Below the pieces are notes generated by a model. It had not been told where the DNA came from. It searched no databases and worked only from the letters and a program-made list of their open reading frames with translations. Positions 16,853 through 25,603 of a stretch of DNA of 36,290 bases are shown here, piece by piece. This stretch comes from Spirochaetales bacterium (GTDB lineage: Bacteria; Spirochaetota; Spirochaetia; Sphaerochaetales; Sphaerochaetaceae): positions 1 to 36,290 of the forward strand of contig JAAYQW010000026.1 in the NCBI GenBank assembly GCA_012519115.1, written 5' to 3'. The position numbers and the translations under genes were made by a program. Position 1 is the stretch's first letter. Each line of letters begins with the position of its first letter.

Positions 16853-17773
16853 ATGGTTCATTTTATGAATAATCCACTCTTGCAAGGTCAGCTGTTGGCG
16901 TTCTTCACTGCGCTCTGCTATGCCCAGAATTCCCTTGCCCACCAATATATTGGAAAAGTAACCGACTCTACCGGAGCGGCTCATATGCGGATGTGGCTCG
17001 CTCTTCCGATCGTCCTGCTCATCACCTACGTCGCTCAGGGGTTTTTCATACCGGCCGGCCTTTCCACCCAGGCGATCGTTCTCCTCCTGCTCAGCGGCTT
17101 TCTAGGCTACTTCCTTACCGACATATTGCTCTTTCAGTCCTTCGTGCTGTTGGGTTCGCGCGAGTCGATGGTATTATTGACGATCTCCCCGATACTCGTC
17201 GCGATCTTCGGATTTTTTCTCTTTGACGAGGTCCTCAACCTCATCCAAGTCCTTGGAATTCTCATCACCATCGGCGGAATCGTCATCATGGTGCTCTTCG
17301 GCGAGAAGACCGCCGGCACGGAAAGCACCCAAAAGCGTCTTGGATACATCCTCGCCACTTCTGCCGCACTAATCCAGACTCTTGCCAATCTCCTCGCCCG
17401 TTCGGCGGTTGTCGAAGCGGGGGCGACCACCACGAACCTGCTCAGAAACCTCGGAGGATTAGCGGCGTTCATCATCTATTTCGGAGTGATAAAACGCCAG
17501 ATCAAAGCCCATGCCAAACCCTTTCTCGAAAATCGGAAGCTTTTCTACCTTCTCTTCGTTGCTACCCTCTTCGGTCCGGTATTGGCGACGACCAGCCAGA
17601 TGAAAGCGTATACGCTCGCACCGGTGGGAATCGTCTCGACGATCACCCAAGTCTCCCCAATCATCATCCTTCCGATCGATTACTTCATTCTCAAACGATA
17701 TGTCTCAAAAGCTTCCTTTTTAGGAACCGTTCTCTCCGTTTTTGGGATCGGATTGCTCTTTTTAGCAATCTGA
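16853..17773 (+). CDS. EamA/DMT-superfamily permease
   Basis: About 306 aa with ten predicted membrane helices in two EamA repeats (roughly residues 8-145 and 160-300). Repeat endings are typical: LDEV-like FLFDEVLNLIQVLGILITIG in the first, and PIDYFILKRYVSK, then GTVLSVFGIGLLFL in the second. These inner-membrane carriers export or import metabolites; the substrate cannot be inferred. The start is uncertain: TTG 16829, ATG 16853 and ATG 16865 are in frame and none has a strong ribosome-binding site. It is divergent from the Nudix gene with a short intergenic gap. Confidence 0.85.
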   Translation: MVHFMNNPLLQGQLLAFFTALCYAQNSLAHQYIGKVTDSTGAAHMRMWLALPIVLLITYVAQGFFIPAGLSTQAIVLLLLSGFLGYFLTDILLFQSFVLLGSRESMVLLTISPILVAIFGFFLFDEVLNLIQVLGILITIGGIVIMVLFGEKTAGTESTQKRLGYILATSAALIQTLANLLARSAVVEAGATTTNLLRNLGGLAAFIIYFGVIKRQIKAHAKPFLENRKLFYLLFVATLFGPVLATTSQMKAYTLAPVGIVSTITQVSPIIILPIDYFILKRYVSKASFLGTVLSVFGIGLLFLAI

Positions 17774-17853
17774 GCGCGCTCTTTCTCCCTCTTTGCCATA
17801 AAACCCACCTCTCTTTGCTGTATTCAAAAGCAATCTTTTGTACAATCAAGGTG

Positions 17854-19125
17854 ATGAAGCGAGCAAGTGTGATCATGGTCATTCTCTTTCTCAGCGTCGC
17901 TCTTTTGGGAGCGAAGACGCTTGAAGAGATAAGTTTCGGCACCGGAAACGATTGGATCACACTGGGTCTCGGAGACAATTGGGATGATGGGCTCAGTTAC
18001 GGCTTGCATGCAGCGGTGAGGACGACCGATCAGCTCCTCGTTACCCTGGCTCTCGAAGGATATACCGATAAGCTCACCCATCAGGAGCGGTATGATCTTG
18101 CCCGGTTGAATCTCACCTATTCGTTCCTCTTTGATGTTGATCATTCGTACATCCGTCTTTCTCCAATCGGAGGGGTTCTCATTGTGGGGAACCTGGGGTT
18201 CCAGAGCGCTCAGAACTTCTTCCATCGAATCCTGAAAAAGGATGAACTCACCCTTGCCTATCCCCAAGCGGATACCTCGGTCCACCTTCATCTCGGAGGA
18301 GAAGCCGTATACGGAGTCCGACTCGGACCGACATCGCTCGAAGGAACAGCCGCTGTCGGGTACAGCACGGACTGGGAGTTCGATTGGGAGGCGGGCTTAC
18401 GTGTGAGGATGAAGAGAGGTGGAAGCTATTTCACCGTAGCCTGGAAAGATGCTTACCCTTCCGGCCGATTTGCCAGTCAGGGCCTTCAGACCGATCGTTA
18501 TGAAGGTTTCAAGCTCACGCTCTTCCACGACGGAGCTCTTCTTCAATCCTTCTTTTCCACCTACCCCGCAACCGGATATTCCTACGGAGGGTGGATGGTC
18601 AACGCCCTCGCGTTTACCCGGAAACCGACCTTCAAGGAAGCACATATCGCCTACGGGATGGGAATCTTCCTCGATCCGACGGGGTTGAGAAATCGATCGA
18701 ATGAGGTCATCTACAAAAACGCAAGTTTGGAAGTTCGCTATAAAAACGGCCCGATCGAAGACTCCTGGTTCCAAGTCGCTTCATACCTGCTTGGCTGGCG
18801 TTTTGACCTCCATGAAGGCGCTTGGGCGCTCCCATATCTCAAAGTTCTTGCAGGACTTGAGCTCTTCAGTCTCAAACACGAGACCCGTACGACCAGGGAT
18901 GAGCAGCTTCATCCAACGCTCGTTTTTGAAGCGGGATCGTATTTCGGCAGACCGAGCCAATGGGTCATCGGCAACCTCAACTATCGCCTTCGCCTGGCGG
19001 GGAGCATCCACTACGTGATAGGAGATGCGAAACGTCCCGCCCTCCCCCTTGAATATCAAAGGCAGGCTCCTTCATGGATCTTCCAAATCGGCATCGGCCT
19101 TGAGATTCAGCACGATCTCACTTAG
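17854..19125 (+). CDS. Outer-membrane beta-barrel protein, possibly LpxR-like
   Basis: 423 aa. The signal peptide MKRASVIMVILFLSVALLGA probably cleaves after LLGA. The mature protein has alternating hydrophobic/aromatic beta strands throughout (LHAAVRTTDQLLVTLALEGY, YSYGGWMVNALAF, LPYLKVLAGLELFSL). The N-terminal GTGNDWITLGLGDNWDDGLSYG faintly recalls the lipid A 3'-O-deacylase LpxR (DUF2219), but I cannot confirm catalytic residues and give this low weight. The start uses AAGGTG just upstream. Its TAG stop overlaps the TAA stop of the convergent peptidase gene. Confidence 0.65.
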   Translation: MKRASVIMVILFLSVALLGAKTLEEISFGTGNDWITLGLGDNWDDGLSYGLHAAVRTTDQLLVTLALEGYTDKLTHQERYDLARLNLTYSFLFDVDHSYIRLSPIGGVLIVGNLGFQSAQNFFHRILKKDELTLAYPQADTSVHLHLGGEAVYGVRLGPTSLEGTAAVGYSTDWEFDWEAGLRVRMKRGGSYFTVAWKDAYPSGRFASQGLQTDRYEGFKLTLFHDGALLQSFFSTYPATGYSYGGWMVNALAFTRKPTFKEAHIAYGMGIFLDPTGLRNRSNEVIYKNASLEVRYKNGPIEDSWFQVASYLLGWRFDLHEGAWALPYLKVLAGLELFSLKHETRTTRDEQLHPTLVFEAGSYFGRPSQWVIGNLNYRLRLAGSIHYVIGDAKRPALPLEYQRQAPSWIFQIGIGLEIQHDLT

Positions 19126-21722
19126 AAAAGGGAAAGACCGTCGATGCCGATCGTATAATTCCACGCCCCGCTGCCGAGAATGTGGAAAGAAACGAAGAAC
19201 TTCAGATCCGCTCCGCTTATCAGAGCGTACCGAACGGAAAGCTTCGCTTCGAAGCCGACATCTTCGAACCATGGATCCGCGCCCGGATAGAGCACCGTCT
19301 GAGCCCCCACTTCAAGACCGAGGCCGGTAAAGCCCCCATAGAGGAATGGGAGATCGAGGAGCGCGAGGGGAATCCTGAACTTCAGACCGAGGCGAATTTT
19401 TTGATTGTGAACGTATTGCGGTACGAATTCATAGATTGGCAGAATGATTTCATCGAGAGCATAGTTTGAATAGAAGTAATCAAACGAGGCATTGAGCATC
19501 ACGCTCGATAATCCGAGTCGGGTCTGTCCTTGGAGACTCGCCATTCCCAGCGTTATCACCGGCTTTTGAAAATAGGTCTGGAGTTGAACCGTCGAGGAAA
19601 TAAGGGAAGGACCATAGAAATCACTTATTCGGCCATTCCTCTTTTTATGGGTCGCTCCCACTCCGAGATTCATGAAACCGGTAAGCTCATCCGCGTTCCG
19701 GTGCTCTATCCGACCCCCGCCGTATATGTTCAGCTCGGTAAGTGTTTTGGCTGAGACAAATGAGAGCAAGGTCATTCCGCTTTGAAGGGAAAGCTCCTGA
19801 TTCTCCTTCTCGACGTAGAAGTCGGCTTCCATTGCCACCCTTCCCTTCCGATATTGGTAGGTGAATGCAGCATACGGAAACTCTTTTTCCACGTCGAACC
19901 CTGCGAGGGTGAAGAGAGTGTGCTTGCGCAACAGGCTGGAAGTATGGAAGAGAATACCGGGAAGCCACTGGTTCCCTTCCAGGAAGGGATAGGGCAAGGC
20001 CAGGTTCAAACGCAGTGTATCGCGGTAGGGAGTTATCTCAAATGAAGGAGCGACATCCATCGGTGATTCACTTCGGGGTGGCGAAAACGTGCCTTCCGTT
20101 CCCTCAAGCGCGGCGTAGTCAAGAGCCCTGACCGCTCTGCCCGAAGCCACCGCGGTTTCATAGAGGAGCAGGCCATCCACTACCGTAAGACCGAAGATGC
20201 CGCTTTCATCACAAAAAAGTTCTTCGACGACGTCGCTCCCAAGATCGAAGCGGTATGCACCGAAGGTATCCTCCCGTTCCAGAGTGAAGAGGATCGTTGA
20301 ATCATCGATGAAGACGGGATCACCCAGTTCATCGCCGGTCGGTCCGACGAGAATCCGTCCACCCCGGTCATCAACCAGCAGCAACGACGTGTTTCCTTCC
20401 TTGATCTTCACCGTAACGATCTTCGATCCGTCATGATTGAGGGCGCTGTCAAGGAAGCTTGCCCCGTCTTCATGAAGCAGGAGGCTTGTCGATCCATCAA
20501 GAAGATTCACGTCGACCAGGTCATGGAAGGAGCCGTTTATCAGACTCGCGATCGCTCTTTTACCGTCGGTGCTGAGGCGGGGATGGAGCAAGCGCTGCTT
20601 GTTCGTGAGCCGCTTGCTCTCTCCGTCTTCAAAACGATAAAGGAACAAGTCGCTGTATCCTTCGGGAGCAAGGACAAGAGAGTTTGGGCTTGTGGCGTCA
20701 ATCCAACGTGAACTGAACAGAGCATGCTCATCGCTGAGCGAGATCGCGGAAGCTTTACCGGTCGGTACGGTCGCGATCCTCTTTCCCGTTTCATATTCCT
20801 TCAGGAACGTTCCTTCTCTCGGTGTTGAAACAAGGCCTACTATTCCCGATTGCGTTCGGGTGGGAAGAAACGCGCTTCCTCCTTTGCCGGCTGCATACAG
20901 GAATCCGGGGGAAGGAGGTACCGTCCGGATCCGTTCCTCGATCGCCGCTTCAAAGAGCTCCTTGGCCGTGACTCCGATGACTCGTTTAAAGACCCAATTC
21001 ATGCTCATGAAGGGGAAATTGGCGAAGATGCGGTTGATCTTGTTGAATGCCGAAAAACCGTAGGAGCGAATCAGATGCTCGACAAGGATGTATCCCGTCG
21101 CATAGATTCGACTGGAAGGTGGGTAGACTCCGCTGTAGGCGCCTTTGGCCAAGGACCACATCGATTCTTCGTCGATCGGTTTTTGGGTAAGCAGACTGAA
21201 CTCCAAGGAGTTTCCCCTCCCGCCCTCGCCGTCCATCGATTCGGTGTATGTGGTGATTCCTTCGATCCACCACCCCGGCATGAAAGGTACGGGAAGACTC
21301 GTGACTCCCGGACCCAAGATCCGCAAGATCTTATAAATGCCTTCAGCTTTGGTCAGGTGGAGATAGTGCGTGAGCTCATGGGTATAGACCTGTTTCAGCC
21401 AGGATGGGGTTTTCGTTCCCAGGAACTGGTCTTCGTCACTGGCTAGGTAGAGGGTGATCGAGGAAGGAAACGGGGCGTACATCCCGTTAGCCCAGGCGGT
21501 TCGCCCGTAGAGGATCACCGGTACCCGCTTGGTAGTCGGGTTTTCCAGCAACACGGCAAGCTCTTCGAAGATCTCATCGGCGAAGGAAGCCACCTGCAAT
21601 GCGGATTCGTTTTCATCTTCTTCAAAGATGATTGTCGTATGGACTGTTTCAATCTGCTTCCAGGAGGAGGCGAACAGCAGGGCTGAGGAGAGAAAAAGCA
21701 CCACGAAGAGAATACGCTTCAT
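19122..21722 (-). CDS. Exported peptidase MA-like / beta-propeller / beta-barrel protein
   Basis: 866 aa. The signal peptide MKRILFVVLFLSSALLFASS is followed by a gluzincin domain: HELTH at 115-119 (VYTHELTHYLHL) and the third zinc-ligand motif WWIEGITTY with Glu154. Residues ~230-540 contain repeated beta segments of the TolB/WD40 type (SDEHALFSSRWID, TDGKRAIASLING, NHDGSKIVTVKI, DDSTILFTLERED). The last ~290 residues look like an outer-membrane barrel ending in Phe, a BAM-type signal. The ATG at 21722 has no ribosome-binding site but lies 7 bases after a -10-like TATAGT. The role could be surface proteolysis; the target is unknown. Confidence 0.78.
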   Translation of the reverse strand: MKRILFVVLFLSSALLFASSWKQIETVHTTIIFEEDENESALQVASFADEIFEELAVLLENPTTKRVPVILYGRTAWANGMYAPFPSSITLYLASDEDQFLGTKTPSWLKQVYTHELTHYLHLTKAEGIYKILRILGPGVTSLPVPFMPGWWIEGITTYTESMDGEGGRGNSLEFSLLTQKPIDEESMWSLAKGAYSGVYPPSSRIYATGYILVEHLIRSYGFSAFNKINRIFANFPFMSMNWVFKRVIGVTAKELFEAAIEERIRTVPPSPGFLYAAGKGGSAFLPTRTQSGIVGLVSTPREGTFLKEYETGKRIATVPTGKASAISLSDEHALFSSRWIDATSPNSLVLAPEGYSDLFLYRFEDGESKRLTNKQRLLHPRLSTDGKRAIASLINGSFHDLVDVNLLDGSTSLLLHEDGASFLDSALNHDGSKIVTVKIKEGNTSLLLVDDRGGRILVGPTGDELGDPVFIDDSTILFTLEREDTFGAYRFDLGSDVVEELFCDESGIFGLTVVDGLLLYETAVASGRAVRALDYAALEGTEGTFSPPRSESPMDVAPSFEITPYRDTLRLNLALPYPFLEGNQWLPGILFHTSSLLRKHTLFTLAGFDVEKEFPYAAFTYQYRKGRVAMEADFYVEKENQELSLQSGMTLLSFVSAKTLTELNIYGGGRIEHRNADELTGFMNLGVGATHKKRNGRISDFYGPSLISSTVQLQTYFQKPVITLGMASLQGQTRLGLSSVMLNASFDYFYSNYALDEIILPIYEFVPQYVHNQKIRLGLKFRIPLALLDLPFLYGGFTGLGLEVGAQTVLYPGADPWFEDVGFEAKLSVRYALISGADLKFFVSFHILGSGAWNYTIGIDGLSLF

Positions 21723-21729
21723 GGTGCTG

Positions 21730-21758
21730 ACTATACCCGCTCTGAGGACGCTTGTACA
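21730..21758 (-). promoter_or_regulatory. Putative promoter giving a leaderless mRNA for the exported peptidase
   Basis: Minus-strand TGTACA (21758-21753), a 17-base spacer and TATAGT (21735-21730), 7 bases before the ATG. The predicted transcript would start at or next to the start codon. Confidence 0.4.
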
Positions 21759-21760
21759 GA

Positions 21761-22786
21761 TTAGACGATCGTTCGGATCCAACCTTCGGGCGCTTCGATC
21801 GTCCCATATTGGATTCCGGTAAGAGTATCGTAAAGCTTTTTGGTAACCGGACCCATCTGCTTCATTCCGCTGGGCAGGAAAATCTCCCCGTCCTTGGTGG
21901 TAACCGATCCGATCGGACTGATCACCGCGGCAGTTCCGCACAGGCCTCCTTCGACGAACTCGGAAAGCTCACGCAGCACGATCTTCCGCTCTTCGACTTC
22001 GAGACCGAGATACTCGCTCGCCACATGCAGCAGCGAACGGCGGGTGATCGAGGGAAGAATCGTCGGGCTCATGGGAGTGACGACCTTTCCGTCTTTCGTT
22101 ACAAAAATAAAGTTCGCGCCTCCGGTTTCTTCGATGTACGTCCGGGTCTTTGAATCAAGATACATGTTTTCATCAAACCCCTGCCGCTTAGCCTCCAGGC
22201 CGGCATAGAGGCTCATCGCGTAGTTCAAGCCCGCTTTGATGTGTCCCGTCCCATTCGGGGCGGCCCGATCATACCCGCTGACGAGGAGCCGCAACGGTTT
22301 CACTCCGCCTTTGAAATACGGACCGACGGGAGTGGTGATGATTCTGAACGTGTATTCCGGAGCCGGAGCGACACCTATGATCGCTCCCGATCCGTACATA
22401 TACGGTCGGATATACAGACTGGCGCCTGAACCGTAGGGAGGGACAAACGCTTTATTCGCCGTTACCACCTCATCGAGGGCGGAGAGGAAGCGGTCGACGG
22501 GGAATGGCGGCATGACGAGGCGTTCGGCGGTTTCATACATCCGCTCGGCGTTGAGATCGGGGCGGAACGCGACGATCCTGTCATCGGCGGTCGTGTAGAC
22601 TTTCAGCCCTTCAAAGCATGTCTGGGCGTACTGCAACGCACCGGCACACTCATTCATGACGACGTTTGGGTCATCCGACAACATCCCGTCATCCCATACG
22701 CCATCCTTGTACACTGAGACATATCGCCAATCGGTAGGAATATACCCAAAGCCCAAATTTGCCCAATCTATCGGCTTTTTCTCCAC
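21761..22786 (-). CDS. ilvE: Branched-chain amino-acid aminotransferase (class IV fold, BCAT)
   Basis: 341 aa PLP enzyme that interconverts Leu/Ile/Val and their 2-oxo acids with 2-oxoglutarate. Motifs: ECAGALQYAQTCFEGLKVYT, FRPDLNAERM, LYIRPYMYGSG, the PLP lysine in GHIKAGLNYA (K184), ETGGANFIFV, PSITRRSLL and a C-terminal IEAPEGWI. The GTG at 22786 is chosen because clostridial homologues begin at the same point (EKK.IDWANLGF) and GAGGG lies 5 bases upstream; ATG 22837 would add 17 residues without a good ribosome-binding site. It is of the long BCAT type frequent in clostridia. It functions with ilvB/ilvD further right. Confidence 0.95.
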   Translation of the reverse strand: MEKKPIDWANLGFGYIPTDWRYVSVYKDGVWDDGMLSDDPNVVMNECAGALQYAQTCFEGLKVYTTADDRIVAFRPDLNAERMYETAERLVMPPFPVDRFLSALDEVVTANKAFVPPYGSGASLYIRPYMYGSGAIIGVAPAPEYTFRIITTPVGPYFKGGVKPLRLLVSGYDRAAPNGTGHIKAGLNYAMSLYAGLEAKRQGFDENMYLDSKTRTYIEETGGANFIFVTKDGKVVTPMSPTILPSITRRSLLHVASEYLGLEVEERKIVLRELSEFVEGGLCGTAAVISPIGSVTTKDGEIFLPSGMKQMGPVTKKLYDTLTGIQYGTIEAPEGWIRTIV

Positions 22787-22816
22787 ACGAATACCCTCAA
22801 ATATGATATTGACACC

Positions 22817-22845
22817 ATTGTATCGGGCTTCATGCATTTCGTCTA
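22817..22845 (-). promoter_or_regulatory. Putative ilvE promoter
   Basis: Minus-strand TAGACG (22845-22840), a 17-base spacer and TACAAT (22822-22817). This would give a ~24-base leader to the GTG start and supports that start over ATG 22837. Confidence 0.4.
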
Positions 22846-23042
22846 TAATTATGCAAGTTTATTGTATATGGAAAGAAAAAATAAGAGGGTTCTCTCCTGC
22901 TCCGTTGACTTTGACCTTATCGAATCGTGAAACAAAGCCACTTCGGATCGCTGTGTTCATGGTCAGCAATGACTTGCCAGTTTATATTGCCTCCAATTTT
23001 ATTTTAACCTATTATATTTTGTGATATATATATATTCGCATA
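22846..23042. other. AT-rich intergenic stretch with a possible 33-codon frame
   Basis: About 200 bases between ilvE and dpaL. The minus strand holds an ATG-initiated frame of 33 codons (22859-22960; it contains SRFDKVKVNGAGEN) without a ribosome-binding site, and a very AT-rich patch (22980-23045). No tRNA-like, T-box specifier or long hairpin was recognised. I do not call a gene here. Confidence 0.3.
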
Positions 23043-23082
23043 ATAACACTCCTCATCTTATCTCGCCAAGAGAGATGAGGAG
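23043..23082 (-). terminator. Probable terminator of dpaL
   Basis: Minus-strand stem CTCCTCATCT / AGATGAGGAG (arms 23049-23058 and 23073-23082), followed by TGTTATT. It lies just after the dpaL stop. The tail is only moderately T-rich. Confidence 0.6.
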
Positions 23083-23089
23083 CTAAGCC

Positions 23090-24337
23090 TTAATACTCGT
23101 TGTAATACTGTTTACTGACCGGTGAAGATCCTTCCCAGACTATTTCCTTGTAATGAACCGGGTCGGTGTCCCCTTCACTGGAGATGAAAAGCACATGGCT
23201 TGTTTCATCAAGGCCCAACCGGGTTCGCAGCTCGGCATAGGCGCTGTTGCCCATAATCGTGGCAAGGACACCCAATCCCCCTGCTCCGCTTTCTCCGCTC
23301 TTCACTTGAGGATCGCCGAGAATCGGAGCAGCATAGATCCGCATTCCCTTCGCTGCAATCTCATCGGGTATGACGACGAAGCCGTCAGCGTATGCATCAA
23401 TGATTTCCCACGCCAGAGGAGAAGGATCGCCGCAGGCGAGACCGGCCATGAGCGTATCAAGATCGCCGCCGACGCTGTGAGGTTTGCCGTCGTTGGCCAA
23501 CGCGCTTTGATAGAGACACTGCGCTTTTTCCGGCTCCAGCACATAACAGAGCGGAGCATCATCCCCAAAGAGAGCGTGGTAGTAACCAATGACCGACGCT
23601 GCCAACGCCCCTACTCCCGCTTGGATGAAGAGGTGGGTAGGCTTGGCGATGCCGGCTTTCTTGAACTGCTCTTGAGCTTCCGTGAGCAGCGTCAAATATC
23701 CTTGCATGATCCAGGTCGGTATTTCGGTGTATCCATCCCAGCTGGTATCGCTGATGACGACCCAGCCATTCTTGTCAGAGTCGATCGCGACCTGGCGAAC
23801 CGCATCATCGTAGGTGCCATCGATGACCACGACTTTCGCTCCGGCATCTTCAATCGCTTCGATTCGGCGGATCGAGGTATCTTTATGAACATAAATGATG
23901 CTGGCAAACCCGAGCTGCGTCGCCGCCCAGGCGACACCTCGGCCGTGGTTTCCATCCGTCGCGCTGGCAAAGACGAGATTTCCCACCTTTTCCTTCACTT
24001 CCTTGGAAGCCAGATAGGCAAACGGAGTATCTTCTCCGAGAATCCCCAACTGTTTTTGCAGGTAACGATAGAGGGCAAACGAACCGCCGAGCGATTTGAA
24101 ACTATTCAACCCCAACCGTTGCGATTCATCTTTCGTCCAAATTCCTCCGACTCCCAAGAGCTCGCTGAGTTTCGGCAGACCCACCAAGTCGGTAAATCGA
24201 TAGCCCGGCAATTGCCGGTGAAAGCGATGGGCGTTTCGGGCAAACTCCTTGGCAAAGAATTTCTTTGCAAGTTCAGTCCCCTGCTTTCGCCTGTCTTTGA
24301 GAATCCAATGGATATCATGTACGTTGCCCGTAATCAT
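23090..24337 (-). CDS. dpaL: Diaminopropionate ammonia-lyase
   Basis: 415 aa fold-type II PLP enzyme matching E. coli YgeX/DpaL in length and motifs. It breaks 2,3-diaminopropionate into pyruvate and ammonia. Visible: KDESQRLGLNSFKSLGG with the PLP lysine K81, ASATDGNHGRG holding Asp128 (the base acting on the D-isomer in E. coli) and the phosphate-side GNHG loop, QAGVGALAASV (Gly-rich PLP phosphate cup), and SGESGAGGLGV near the C-terminus. GGAGGG precedes ATG 24337. It has its own likely promoter in the gap after apbE. The role is catabolic: use of diaminopropionate or related amino acids as nitrogen/carbon source. Confidence 0.95.
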   Translation of the reverse strand: MITGNVHDIHWILKDRRKQGTELAKKFFAKEFARNAHRFHRQLPGYRFTDLVGLPKLSELLGVGGIWTKDESQRLGLNSFKSLGGSFALYRYLQKQLGILGEDTPFAYLASKEVKEKVGNLVFASATDGNHGRGVAWAATQLGFASIIYVHKDTSIRRIEAIEDAGAKVVVIDGTYDDAVRQVAIDSDKNGWVVISDTSWDGYTEIPTWIMQGYLTLLTEAQEQFKKAGIAKPTHLFIQAGVGALAASVIGYYHALFGDDAPLCYVLEPEKAQCLYQSALANDGKPHSVGGDLDTLMAGLACGDPSPLAWEIIDAYADGFVVIPDEIAAKGMRIYAAPILGDPQVKSGESGAGGLGVLATIMGNSAYAELRTRLGLDETSHVLFISSEGDTDPVHYKEIVWEGSSPVSKQYYNEY

Positions 24338-24368
24338 TTCAGCCCTCCGTTGTGTGAAATCTACTTTC

Positions 24369-24423
24369 AGTATAGGGCAGAAGACGCAATGATTCCAGAA
24401 GAATATGCAACAAAGTGCAACAA
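24369..24423 (-). promoter_or_regulatory. dpaL promoter with a tandem 8-bp direct repeat upstream
   Basis: Minus-strand TATACT (24374-24369) with a weak TGGAAT -35 (24397-24392). Just upstream is the direct repeat TTGTTGCA, twice, at a 10-base period (plus-strand TGCAACAA at 24406-24413 and 24416-24423). One-turn spacing next to a weak -35 suggests an activator site. Confidence 0.4.
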
Positions 24424-24424
24424 T

Positions 24425-25453
24425 CTACTTATTGACGATCGTATACTCGGGATTTGTGATATTCAACGCCACGGATCCGTCAAGAATCCCCTCGCTAACG
24501 TAGATCGATCGATCCTCGGTCAATAGAATCGCTTCGATTCCATCCAGTCGATTGACCAGTTCAAGGCCTCTTTCAGGCCCAAGCGCATAGACGGCGGTCG
24601 ACAATCCGTCGGCGATGACGGATCGAGTGGTGATGATCGAAACACTGGTTAATGGCGAAACGACCGGGTAGCCGGTTTCGGTATCAAGGATGTGGTGATA
24701 GATCGTCCCTTCATGTTCAAAGAATCGTTCATAGGGACCGCTCGTCACCAGCGTCTGATCGATCAAGTCGACGATTCCGATGTAGAAGCCGCGACCGTTA
24801 TCAGGATCCTGAATTCCTATTCGCCATGGTGATGAGTCGGGTTTTGAGCCCATTACCAAGACGTTTCCGCCCAGATTCACGATTCCTTTGTGTTCGGATA
24901 GGATTCGGCCCGCCTCATCCGCCGCCCACCCTTTTGCGATTCCACCCAGATCCAAGGCCATTCCCTGAACCGGCAGATAGACGCTGCTCGCCTCTTCATC
25001 CAGAACAACCAGCTTGTAATCGACAAGGGGAAGAAGCGCTTTAATCTCTTCATCCAAGGGCACGTTGTTCGATCCGGAGATATCCCACAGTTTGACAAGC
25101 GGGCCGATCGTGGGGTCGAACGCCCCGTCGGAGAGCTCGGCGATCTCAAGCGCAAGCTTGATGACGGTAAAGGTCTCTTCGCTGACGACGACGGGATGAA
25201 CGCCGCTTGCCCGGTTCACCTCGGCGAGCTCACTGTCATCGAGATGGATGCTCATCAGATGTTCGATCTCATCGATTCGATCGAACGCCAAATCAAATTC
25301 GGTATTGCCGCTTTTGTCGTACAGGGTGATGGTGCACACCGTTCCAAGCAGCAGTTGAGTTTGGCCTTTTGGTTCGACAGGCTTCTGTTTGCAGGAGACC
25401 AAGAGGACAACGCTCAACGTCAGGAACAGCAGGATTCTCATTACTCGTTTCAT
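24425..25453 (-). CDS. apbE: ApbE-type FAD:protein FMN transferase (lipoprotein)
   Basis: 342 aa. MKRVMRILLFLTLSVVLLVSC is a lipoprotein signal with lipobox LVSC, placing the enzyme on the periplasmic side. ApbE moves FMN from FAD onto a Thr/Ser of target proteins such as Rnf/Nqr subunits and FMN-binding-domain proteins, using Mg. Motifs: LLGTVCTITLYD, DGAFDPTIGPLVKLW, ALDLGGIAKGWAAD, NLGGNVLVMG, and YERFFEHEGTIYHHILDTET, then GYPV (metal/FAD site). No flavinylation target is seen in the window. It lies just downstream of tRNA-Val and its terminator; no clear ribosome-binding site, so ATG 25441 is an alternative start. Confidence 0.95.
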   Translation of the reverse strand: MKRVMRILLFLTLSVVLLVSCKQKPVEPKGQTQLLLGTVCTITLYDKSGNTEFDLAFDRIDEIEHLMSIHLDDSELAEVNRASGVHPVVVSEETFTVIKLALEIAELSDGAFDPTIGPLVKLWDISGSNNVPLDEEIKALLPLVDYKLVVLDEEASSVYLPVQGMALDLGGIAKGWAADEAGRILSEHKGIVNLGGNVLVMGSKPDSSPWRIGIQDPDNGRGFYIGIVDLIDQTLVTSGPYERFFEHEGTIYHHILDTETGYPVVSPLTSVSIITTRSVIADGLSTAVYALGPERGLELVNRLDGIEAILLTEDRSIYVSEGILDGSVALNITNPEYTIVNK

Positions 25454-25479
25454 GGCTGTTGCCCAGTATGAAAAGAAGA

Positions 25480-25507
25480 CAAAAAAAAAGCAACCCGAAG
25501 GTTGCTT
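25480..25507 (-). terminator. Terminator of tRNA-Val
   Basis: Minus-strand AAGCAACC, UUCG tetraloop, GGTTGCTT (25507-25488) followed by a run of nine T in total (25489-25481). A textbook intrinsic terminator right after the tRNA and 27 bases before the apbE start. Confidence 0.92.
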
Positions 25508-25512
25508 GGATC

Positions 25513-25584
25513 TGGGCAGTGCCAGGATTGAACTGGCGACTTCCACGATGTCAACGTGGCACTCTCCCGCTGAGTTAACCGCCC
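25513..25584 (-). tRNA. tRNA-Val (anticodon GAC)
   Basis: 72 nt. The acceptor GGGCGGT pairs with ACTGCCC (one G-T pair) with discriminator A. The D-arm holds AACTCAGCGGGAGAGT, the anticodon stem CCACG/CGTGG closes loop TTGACAT (anticodon GAC, reading GUC/GUU), and the T-arm contains GCCAGTTCAATCCTGGC. CCA is not encoded. Confidence 0.96.
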
Positions 25585-25603
25585 GATTTGGGGTACATCA
25601 GCG

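Noticed and set aside
17841-17846. TACAAT 7 bases before the barrel-protein ATG as a third leaderless promoter
   Set aside because: A Shine-Dalgarno-like AAGGTG lies between it and the ATG and no -35 is found at proper spacing.
22846-23042. T-box or attenuator leader for ilvE
   Set aside because: No T-box consensus, specifier loop or terminator/antiterminator pair could be found, and the likely promoter lies downstream of this stretch.
23153-24526. A 457-codon open frame opposite dpaL
   Set aside because: Antisense to a complete, motif-perfect enzyme gene; no ribosome-binding site or family features.
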